A stretch of 64,000 bases of DNA from CAKZNE01 sp040222435 (GTDB taxonomy: Bacteria > Bacteroidota > Bacteroidia > Flavobacteriales > Schleiferiaceae). Shown piece after piece: positions 57,323-64,000 of the stretch. The position numbers and the translations under genes were made by a program. The notes under the pieces are model-generated. The model had not been told where the DNA came from. It saw only the letters and a list, made by a program, of their open reading frames with translations, and did no database searches. The stretch spans positions 1,922,001 to 1,986,000 of the forward strand of contig OZ243107.1 of assembly GCA_965212245.1 (NCBI GenBank), given 5' to 3'. Each line of letters opens with the position of its first letter. The first letter of the stretch is position 1.

Positions 57323-57951
57323 ATCAAGATCAATATAAAACCTACGATTCCGCAAATCAAACCAATTACGGCAAAAATCCTGTAACCGGAGTTAAGGCCT
57401 AGAATACTGAAAATAACCCCTAAAATTGCCAGAACCAATCCACCAAAAAGGCTGGCTACGCCAAAGGCAAATCCAAGAATTGCGAATATTTCATACGTGC
57501 CGATCATGGTATTATCATCATCTTCTTCAGAAGCATAACTGACCCCTAAATCTGTACGGTCCTTTTGCAGGCGGTGCCGAAAAAGGAAGTCTCCGGTAGA
57601 AATACCAGTACGTACCTCATCCAGGTTGTTCTTAAATGTATTGGCCACCTCAGTTGAGAAATTTTCTTCAGATGTTGAGCGGGTTTCCACTGAAGCAGAT
57701 ACCGGTAATTCTTCGTTCTGGGATATGGGATCTGAAGGCTCAAGGCGTGCATGCCTATCCGTTGTTGAAGTTTTTTTAGCGATGGGCTGGGCATCATCCA
57801 TGTCGCGGTATATAATCTTATTCCCTTCATAAACCTTTCTGTAACGATATTGGGGACCGTCATTCTTAGCAAGATCCTGCGTTTGAGAGCATGAAGTAAT
57901 TACAAGGGTAAGGGTTAGGAGGGCAATACATTTGTGTAGGACATTTTTCAT
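57319..57951 (-). CDS. Putative lipoprotein with two C-terminal membrane helices (DUF4190-like end)
   Basis: This 210-residue protein has the N-terminus MKNVLHKCIALLTLTLVITSC, which has a clear lipobox (ITSC). A charged, low-complexity stretch (about 25-145) is followed by two hydrophobic segments (GFAFGVASLFGGLVLAILGVIFSILG and IFAVIGLICGIVGFILILI) that resemble the GLxLGIxSL...GxxxGIVG pattern of DUF4190-type domains. The function is unknown. It stands alone and converges with rsmG. Confidence 0.75.
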   Translation of the reverse strand: MKNVLHKCIALLTLTLVITSCSQTQDLAKNDGPQYRYRKVYEGNKIIYRDMDDAQPIAKKTSTTDRHARLEPSDPISQNEELPVSASVETRSTSEENFSTEVANTFKNNLDEVRTGISTGDFLFRHRLQKDRTDLGVSYASEEDDDNTMIGTYEIFAILGFAFGVASLFGGLVLAILGVIFSILGLNSGYRIFAVIGLICGIVGFILILI

Positions 57952-58052
57952 AAGACCATGATTTTTTGTGTTAAATACATGATCTTAGAGACACACCAAA
58001 GCTGCTAATTGTTCATTTATGTTTAGCTCAACCCACAGAGTTTTAGGGTGAA

Positions 58053-59180
58053 CTAGTTTTGAAATGGATTGGTGTAATCCTGATTTTCCCGGAAATCATC
58101 ATCGCTTAATGAACGGAGAAAGGCCTTCAGGTTCTCTTGCTCTTCAATAGTCCAGCGATTATCCCTGCCGGCTGTTTCCATTACCTGATCTGTAGTCCTG
58201 TTCTTGTGTGATTGCGAGTTGTAAAAGGTGACCACGCTATCTATATCCGGAATGCTTCCATCGTGCATAAATGGAGTGCTAAACAGAAGGTTCCGCAAGG
58301 AGGGTATACGGAATTTGGCGCGATGATCCGGATTGCCGGTTACCTCTTCCAGGCCCCTGTCTGTCATTTCACCCAGTGAATCTTTAAGACCATTGTTTGA
58401 AAATTGAAGGAGGCCATATGAACCCATTATATAAGAGGTTTCTTCCCGGCCATGACAATGGGAGCAATCAGCACCGTCCGGAAAAAATCTATCGAAAAAA
58501 ACCATTCCCTCAGCAGCTCGTGGGTCGTCAAAAGAAGCTTTAGTTTTAAGGCGGACTACCTGATCAAATTCACTGTTGGCAGATACAATGCTCCGTTCAA
58601 ACTGGGCAATGGCTTTAACCGCATTTTCTTTGGTAATGGAAGAAGTAGGACCAAAAGCGTCCTGAAACATAGCAGGGTATACAGAATCAGTTTCCAGGCG
58701 GGCTACTACAGTGGCCCAGTCATTATCCAGTTCCAATTGATCGGTAACCGGAAGTAAGGCCTGTTCTTCTAAAGACACGGCTCTGCCATCCCAAAAGAAG
58801 TTTTGCTGCCAGGCTAAGTTGAAAATAGGCATGGAATTACGCCTGGTTTGTTGGCCGTGAATGCCTACAGATTTGGCTGTGCGGTTAGAGAAAGCATTCT
58901 GAGGTTCATGGCATGTACCGCATGACATACTCATGTCTTTAGACAAACGCTTATCGTAAAAAAGGAAACGCCCCAGTTTGACTCCTTCAACCGACATAGG
59001 ATTATCAGCGGGGATAAAGGGTTGAGGAAAACCTTCAGGAACAGTGAAGTTGTATGGTGTAGCCCCAGACCATAAACCAGACGGGTTTTGTTGGTTGCCG
59101 GACCCATCTTTTTTACACTGACTCAGCCCTATTATGAAGATTAGAGAAAAAATAAATAGAATTAGCCGGGGATTATACAT
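58053..59180 (-). CDS. Di-haem cytochrome c peroxidase-family lipoprotein, copy 2
   Basis: This 375-residue protein has lipobox IGLSQC (Cys22), so it is probably anchored to a periplasmic membrane face. There are two c-type haem sites, CGTCH (about 87-91) and CSHCH (about 237-241), with conserved DKRLSKDMSMSC, FFWDGRAVSLEEQALLP and FMHDGSIPDIDSVVTFYN (Met near the second haem). This is the MauG/CcpA family that reduces H2O2 with electrons from cytochromes or related oxidations. It is about 60 percent identical by eye to the neighbour upstream, and so a tandem duplicate. Confidence 0.9.
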   Translation of the reverse strand: MYNPRLILFIFSLIFIIGLSQCKKDGSGNQQNPSGLWSGATPYNFTVPEGFPQPFIPADNPMSVEGVKLGRFLFYDKRLSKDMSMSCGTCHEPQNAFSNRTAKSVGIHGQQTRRNSMPIFNLAWQQNFFWDGRAVSLEEQALLPVTDQLELDNDWATVVARLETDSVYPAMFQDAFGPTSSITKENAVKAIAQFERSIVSANSEFDQVVRLKTKASFDDPRAAEGMVFFDRFFPDGADCSHCHGREETSYIMGSYGLLQFSNNGLKDSLGEMTDRGLEEVTGNPDHRAKFRIPSLRNLLFSTPFMHDGSIPDIDSVVTFYNSQSHKNRTTDQVMETAGRDNRWTIEEQENLKAFLRSLSDDDFRENQDYTNPFQN

Positions 59181-59219
59181 TACAATATTCTTGCGGCTTC
59201 TTTTTGAATAGATAATAAG

Positions 59220-60341
59220 TTATTTAAAAGGATCAGCATAAGCCGGATTTTCAAGATATTCATAATCCGTGAAAGCTTCCAATAATACAATCAAATCCTC
59301 CTTTTCCTGTAGGGTCCAGTTTCGTCCGTTTCCGGCAGCCTTCATATTAGGGTCAATGGTTGGTGAAATGTGGCCGCCAAAGTTGTAAAATTCCACCAGG
59401 CTGTCAAGGTCAGGTATACTGCCATCGTGCATAAAGGGCCTTGAGAAAAAGACATTGCGGATGGAGGCTGTCTTAAATTTTGCCCGGTCATTTATATCTC
59501 CGCTTACTTCTTCATGGCCTTTATCGTCCAATTGATCTTCAGCCTTATCCAAACCGTTGTTTAAGAACTGAAGGTCCCGGCCAAAAGCACCCATCAGAAA
59601 TGCGGTTTCAGCAGCTCCGTGGCAGTGAAAACAATCGCCACCTTCGTCAGAATTAAAGAAACTCCAGGCACGGGAAGCCGCTGGATCATCAAAACGAGCT
59701 TTGGTTTTGAGGCGAATTACTTTATCAAATTCACTATTGGCCGATACAATGCTTCTTTCAAACTGGGCAATGGCTTTAGCCGCATTTTCCTTAGTAATCG
59801 GGCCAGGGCCAAAGGCTTTTTCAAACATATCCGGATACGCTGAATCGGCTTCAAAACGGGCAACCACTGTTACCCAGTCATTATCCAATTCTATTTTATC
59901 GGTTACGGGTTGCAGGGCCTGCTCTTCCAGAGATACAACGCGGCCATCCCAAAAGAAATTCTCTTGCCAGGCCAGGTTAAAAAGCGGCATGGAATGCCTG
60001 CGGGTTTGTTGCCCGTGAATGCCTATAGACCGTACTTCCTTATCAGAAAAAGCGTTAATCTGCATGTGGCAGCTGGCGCAGGACATACTAAGGTCTTTGG
60101 ATAATCTTTTATCATAAAACAAGTGTCTTCCCAGTTCTACACCTTCAACGGTCATGGGGTTGGTTGCAGGGATATTGGGAGCGGGAAAACCTTGCGGCAT
60201 GTCAAGTGTGTAGGGTGTAGCTCCGGGCCATTGCGGTCCCTGGTCTTCAGCCAGGGTTCTGGACTGGTCTTTCCGGCATCTGCTCAAGGCCAGGATTACA
60301 ATGGTAATAGCCAATAGGGATAAAAGTCTCTTATTCATCAT
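59220..60341 (-). CDS. Di-haem cytochrome c peroxidase-family lipoprotein, copy 1
   Basis: This 373-residue protein has lipobox LALSRC (Cys22) and haem sites CASCH and CFHCH, with the same DKRLSKDLSMSC, FFWDGRVVSLEEQALQP and FMHDGSIPDLDSLVEFYN blocks as the next gene, which starts 39 bp downstream on the same strand. Together they look like a two-gene peroxide-detoxifying unit. No nearby iron-acquisition or heme gene was seen. The exact electron donor is unknown. Confidence 0.9.
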   Translation of the reverse strand: MMNKRLLSLLAITIVILALSRCRKDQSRTLAEDQGPQWPGATPYTLDMPQGFPAPNIPATNPMTVEGVELGRHLFYDKRLSKDLSMSCASCHMQINAFSDKEVRSIGIHGQQTRRHSMPLFNLAWQENFFWDGRVVSLEEQALQPVTDKIELDNDWVTVVARFEADSAYPDMFEKAFGPGPITKENAAKAIAQFERSIVSANSEFDKVIRLKTKARFDDPAASRAWSFFNSDEGGDCFHCHGAAETAFLMGAFGRDLQFLNNGLDKAEDQLDDKGHEEVSGDINDRAKFKTASIRNVFFSRPFMHDGSIPDLDSLVEFYNFGGHISPTIDPNMKAAGNGRNWTLQEKEDLIVLLEAFTDYEYLENPAYADPFK

Positions 60342-60400
60342 GGTGTATTACAAGTTTACAAAAATCCTGCCTCAATATAAGCTGTTAATGAACCTAATGC

Positions 60401-61438
60401 CTAGCTCAATTTGTGTTGGGCGTAATGCCTCCATTTATCGATAAGACCAGCCATGTCAGGTGGTAATTCGGAATCAAAAGAAAGGTGTTCATGCGTGTGC
60501 GGATGTTCAAAACCCAGGGTTTTGGCGTGTAATGCCTGCCGCGGACATATTTCAAAACAATTGGTAATAAACTGTTTGTATTTGGTGAAGGTTGTTCCCT
60601 TCAGGATCTTATCACCCCCATAATCTTTGTCATTAAACAACGGGTGGCCCAAGTGCTTCATGTGTACCCGTATCTGGTGTGTACGTCCCGTTTCCAACCG
60701 ACACTCCACCAGCGTAGTGTATCCAAAGCGTTCTAAAACTTTATAATGAGTTACCGCGTGTTTTCCTTCATCTCCTTCAGGGTATACGGTAAAGACCTTT
60801 CGGTCTTTTTTACTACGACCAATGTGCCCGGTAATGGTTCCTTCTTCTTCAGCTACATTGCCCCATACTAAAGCGCGGTAGGTGCGTGCTGTAGTGCGAT
60901 CAAAAAACTGCTTAGCTAAATGGGCCATGGCAATCTCTTCGGCTGCAATAACCATAATTCCACTGGTATCTTTATCTAAACGGTGAACCAGGCCTGGCCG
61001 TGTTTCATCTTTGCCTGGCAGATTATTAAAGTGATGGACCAGTCCGTTTACCAGGGTGCCGGTATAATTTCCGTAGCCGGGATGAACCACAATACCAGCC
61101 GTTTTATTGAGTACAATTACGTGGTTGTCTTCATAAATGATATGAAGTGGAATATCTTCCGGGATAAGTTCGATTTCCCGCGGTGGGTAGGAGAGTACAA
61201 CCTGCACCACATCTCCCGGTTTTACCCGGTAATTGCTTTTTACGGCTTTTTGGTTTACATGAATATTACCCGCAGCTGCAGCCTGCTGGATTTTATTACG
61301 CGATGTGTTAGGCAGCAGATTACCCAGGAATTTATCAACGCGCAGAGGCTTTTGCCCACTATCTGCTTCCAACCGGTGATGTTCGTACAGTTCCTCGTTC
61401 TCTGATTCTTCGGAATAAGCTTCCTGATCTTCTTTCAT
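60401..61438 (-). CDS. RluA-family 23S rRNA pseudouridine synthase
   Basis: ATG 61438 overlaps the upstream stop (TGATG). The protein is about 345 residues. It has an S4 RNA-binding domain (LRVDKFLGNLLPNTSRNKIQQAAAAGNIHVN, about 33-95) and the catalytic domain with RPGLVHRLDKDTSGIMVIA (catalytic Asp in HRLDKDTSG), KQFFDRTTARTYRALVWG and RLETGRTHQIRVHMKHLGHPLFND. The S4 domain and length fit RluD-type enzymes that modify 23S helix 69, but the position is not proved here. It is the last gene of the PASTA-T9SS-RluA operon. Confidence 0.93.
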   Translation of the reverse strand: MKEDQEAYSEESENEELYEHHRLEADSGQKPLRVDKFLGNLLPNTSRNKIQQAAAAGNIHVNQKAVKSNYRVKPGDVVQVVLSYPPREIELIPEDIPLHIIYEDNHVIVLNKTAGIVVHPGYGNYTGTLVNGLVHHFNNLPGKDETRPGLVHRLDKDTSGIMVIAAEEIAMAHLAKQFFDRTTARTYRALVWGNVAEEEGTITGHIGRSKKDRKVFTVYPEGDEGKHAVTHYKVLERFGYTTLVECRLETGRTHQIRVHMKHLGHPLFNDKDYGGDKILKGTTFTKYKQFITNCFEICPRQALHAKTLGFEHPHTHEHLSFDSELPPDMAGLIDKWRHYAQHKLS

Positions 61439-63312
61439 CAACGGGAAATTACCACTTTTTGAAAACCAGCCTGAATACTCGCTTCTGAGGATTCCAGCTC
61501 TATTAAATATATACCTGAATCAAGATGGTTCGCCTGGATCTGGTTTCCTGAAAGTTTTCCTTCCATGATGAGTTGTCCGGAAATTGAAAAAATCCGGTAG
61601 GTGAATATTTCATTTTCACTGGCCTGTGGAGTTTCAACGGACAGGACCCCATCTGAGGATGGATTTGGGTATACCTGAAAGTTGAGGGATAGGTGCGGTT
61701 GCTCCTGCAGGCCTATGTCATCCGGCACATATTTGAAGAAGGGACGCATCATTAGAGACCCTTCAACAAAAGAAGGGAAAAGGTCATTATCCGGGCCATA
61801 GAAGATTTCTGAACGACCGGTATTGTTCTTATCAAAACCAATGGTTAACTCAATGATATTGGTTTGGCGAATACCAATAAAATAAGGCTTGCCCTCCAGG
61901 TAAACTCCACTGGTGTCTGTAGGTAAAGCATACGGTAAAAAATTGTTGCTAAATGAGTATTGAGGCGTAAATAAAGTGTCGGACTCATAGATGAGGTTAC
62001 CGGGTACTCCGCTGTTGTTCTCAAAAATCACAATGGAAAAGGTATTGTCCGGAGAGTTTTGTAAACCGGGTAAAAAGTACAGGAAAAGACCTTTCAGGCT
62101 ATCTGCTACTCTAAGGTCATACTTGGCGATAATACACCCTCCGGCATTATCACGTACACGGTAAATGCGTTCTGCGCTGCCATCATCGTAGGCATAATAA
62201 TTTTTAAAAACCTGGGTGCGTATCAGAGAATCATTGCGGCCAACCGGTACTCCGCTGTAGTTATTGATAGCGGTTATTTCAAATTCGCCAGTGGGAGCAG
62301 AGGGTAAGGGGAAATTATCAACCTGAACCAGGAAGGGGTTAACCGCATTGGCGATATGTGTATTGTCTTCATTAAAATCTGCGTTTGCGGGTGTACGCTC
62401 GGCCAGCACAGTACCATTGTAAAGTATTTTATATAGCTTAAGGCCTAAACCAAAGGAGGCACCGGGCACAACATTTCTTCGGTATGCCACTTCCCATTCG
62501 GTACGGTTAAGTTGATTAGCCACTACGCTATTGTAGTGAAACCAGGGTATGGCTTCAAACTCTTTAAGGAGAGACGGAGGCTGGCTGGTAAAGGAAAGAT
62601 CAAAGAAATCCGTATCACTGGTATCCCTTTCATCATCCAGTACCACACGATCAATATGCCACATATCAAAGGCTCCGCCTCCGCTGCCATAAGCTATAAA
62701 GCGAAACTGGAAACCATCCTGCAAGTAACGCGTAAGAGTAATGGGTATCTGCACCAATTCAAAAGGCTCGGTATCCTCGCCACGTGCACGCCAAACTGAT
62801 TTCCACTCCTGAGTTGTGGGGCTGTAAAAATTCAGTGTAAGGGAGTCGCTAAAAGAAGGAGATTCACCCAAGCCTTCACTTTGATAATAAAACGAAAGAA
62901 CCACATTGCCGTTGGTATTTCCTAAGTTCACCGGTTGAGAGGTGAGCATATCCGTAGTATCCGTAGCGGTATTGCCCTGATCGTAAGGCAGGCCGAATTT
63001 ATCAAGCCCGTCAAAAGTAGCTACGCCCAGCGTAATGGGATCAATGCCGTAGGTTATATTCACATACACATCCTGATCCAGCCAGAGTCCACTTCTGGGG
63101 TTTGATTGTTCCTGTGCATAGCTAAAGTCATCCGATACCGGGATGTCTACTGCCATCACCTTTTTTTTGACCTTCTGGTTTTCTGCCTGCTGAACAGGAC
63201 GGGCGGTAATTCCCGTCAATTCTTCCCTGGGTTGCTGAGCCCTCAGACTTAGTCCCAGCCACATAAGAAGAATGACAATATTAAAGGGTTTGTGTAGTAT
63301 CTGTTGCGGCAT
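61438..63312 (-). CDS. Secreted T9SS type A sorting-domain protein
   Basis: This 624-residue protein has the signal segment MPQQILHKPFNIVILLMWLGLSLRAQ. The body is beta-rich (jellyroll/MAM-like segments such as FRFIAYGSGGGAFDMWHIDRVVLDDERD) and has no catalytic motif I recognise. The C-terminal CTD reads FQVYPNPSSDGVLSVETPQ, DSGIYLIELE and QKVVISR. It is exported by the T9SS, probably as a surface protein. Its start overlaps the PASTA gene by 32 bp and its stop overlaps the RluA gene, an order repeated in many Bacteroidota, so translation is coupled. Confidence 0.88.
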   Translation of the reverse strand: MPQQILHKPFNIVILLMWLGLSLRAQQPREELTGITARPVQQAENQKVKKKVMAVDIPVSDDFSYAQEQSNPRSGLWLDQDVYVNITYGIDPITLGVATFDGLDKFGLPYDQGNTATDTTDMLTSQPVNLGNTNGNVVLSFYYQSEGLGESPSFSDSLTLNFYSPTTQEWKSVWRARGEDTEPFELVQIPITLTRYLQDGFQFRFIAYGSGGGAFDMWHIDRVVLDDERDTSDTDFFDLSFTSQPPSLLKEFEAIPWFHYNSVVANQLNRTEWEVAYRRNVVPGASFGLGLKLYKILYNGTVLAERTPANADFNEDNTHIANAVNPFLVQVDNFPLPSAPTGEFEITAINNYSGVPVGRNDSLIRTQVFKNYYAYDDGSAERIYRVRDNAGGCIIAKYDLRVADSLKGLFLYFLPGLQNSPDNTFSIVIFENNSGVPGNLIYESDTLFTPQYSFSNNFLPYALPTDTSGVYLEGKPYFIGIRQTNIIELTIGFDKNNTGRSEIFYGPDNDLFPSFVEGSLMMRPFFKYVPDDIGLQEQPHLSLNFQVYPNPSSDGVLSVETPQASENEIFTYRIFSISGQLIMEGKLSGNQIQANHLDSGIYLIELESSEASIQAGFQKVVISR

Positions 63313-64000
63313 GGTTCAGTGAGTCAGGTAAATCATATTGAAGATACTCTAACGAGTCAAGCGGAAGTTTGGTATAATCATTTGTAAGCCAAATATCCAC
63401 CTGTTGTCCAAGGTTTATAGACGGCTTTTGGGTGGGGTTGGGGTATTGCTGATATACCAGGGCTGCTGCACTGTCGGTAATTTCATCATCAAAGCGAATG
63501 GAACCTTTATTAAGAGAAGCTCCCAGGAGTTTTTCTTCAGCCTCAGCCAAAGTCAGCCGCTTAAGATAAGGTACTCTTACCAATGAGCCACCCAGGCCTT
63601 GTCCTAACACCAGGGTAACTACGGTGCCTTTTTCAAATTTATCCTGAGATTTTACCGAAGAGCCATTCACTTTCACATCCACCACCACATCTTTACCGAT
63701 GTACGGGATATACTCCAGCTCTCCCAGTTCAAACCCTTTGGATTGCAGATCATAAATAGCTCTGCGTTTGGTTTTTTCTATGAGCTCAGGCAGCTCAATT
63801 TTTCGGGGTTTTAAAGGATTGAGGGTAAGCTTGATAATGCGACCTTCTTTAACCAATGAACCAGCATAAGGGTATTGTGCCAAAATACTACCCCGGGGAA
63901 AATCAGGATTAAACTCCGCAGAATCCAGAATCTCAAATTCCAGCTCTTCGGACTGTAACCTTCGCACTGCTTCCTCGTAAGACAGGCGGCTAAGGTCCGG
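63281..64000 (-). CDS. PASTA-domain protein, partial (N-terminus off the right edge)
   Basis: The frame is open to the window edge; a GTG at 63967 is inside the domain (SRLSYEEAVRRLQ), so it is not the true start. About 240 residues are visible with three PASTA-type repeats (beginning SRLSYEEAVRRLQ, ELIEKTKRRAIYDLQSKGF and RVPYLKRLTLAEAEEKLLGASL). Such domains bind peptidoglycan or beta-lactam-like ligands. In Bacteroidota this protein lies next to the D-Ala-D-Ala ligase gene, which would lie outside the window; that is an expectation, not seen here. Confidence 0.88.
   Translation of the reverse strand, partial: PDLSRLSYEEAVRRLQSEELEFEILDSAEFNPDFPRGSILAQYPYAGSLVKEGRIIKLTLNPLKPRKIELPELIEKTKRRAIYDLQSKGFELGELEYIPYIGKDVVVDVKVNGSSVKSQDKFEKGTVVTLVLGQGLGGSLVRVPYLKRLTLAEAEEKLLGASLNKGSIRFDDEITDSAAALVYQQYPNPTQKPSINLGQQVDIWLTNDYTKLPLDSLEYLQYDLPDSLNHAATDTTQTL

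Overview
The window is from a chromosome of the phylum Bacteroidota, probably a Flavobacteriia-like lineage. The support is a complete type IX secretion (T9SS) gene neighbourhood (gldJ, a porP/sprF homologue, porU, porV), seven or more secreted proteins with T9SS C-terminal sorting domains (CTDs), TAnnTTTG-type -7 promoter elements in front of many genes, and a 16S rRNA 3' end reading GGAACACCTCC. The exact genus cannot be fixed by eye.

Layout. 1-2.5 kb: a NarL-type two-component pair (regulator cut by the window edge), a membrane protein and a hypothetical gene. 2.6-3.0 kb: a broken small gene. 3.4-15.7 kb: secreted T9SS cargo, with alkB in between. It includes a large M43-like metalloprotease followed by four cargo genes, three of them mosaic paralogues that share near-identical blocks. 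15.9-16.8 kb: a DUF559 nuclease-like gene flanked by inverted copies of a purine-rich dyad, then a 22-bp tandem repeat. 16.8-27 kb: housekeeping genes (exbB-exbD-tonB-folC operon, gdh-nhaD, anmK, an acyl-CoA dehydrogenase, murF). 26.4-34.3 kb: the T9SS core (gldJ and porP on the minus strand, porU and porV on the plus strand), followed by cdd and pdhA-pdhC and a short-chain dehydrogenase. 37.9-43.4 kb: a full rRNA operon (16S, tRNA-Ile, tRNA-Ala, 23S, 5S) behind a ladder of five tandem promoter-like units and closed by a strong terminator. 43.5-57.3 kb: a porin, the dnaB / accA / lptF-G / tgt neighbourhood, a secreted endonuclease I, a glycosyltransferase and rsmG. 57.3-64 kb: a lipoprotein, two tandem di-haem cytochrome c peroxidases, and a PASTA protein / T9SS cargo / RluA operon that runs off the right edge.

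How it fits together. PorU, PorV, GldJ and the PorP-like protein serve the secretion route that the CTD-bearing cargo in this same window would use: the CTD takes the cargo through the T9SS, PorV shuttles it and PorU removes the CTD. ExbB/ExbD/TonB would energise outer-membrane transport. The most unusual parts are the recombining cargo array (9.5-15.7 kb), including swapped CTD cassettes, and the DUF559 unit with inverted dyads. No CRISPR array, prophage or classical insertion sequence was seen.
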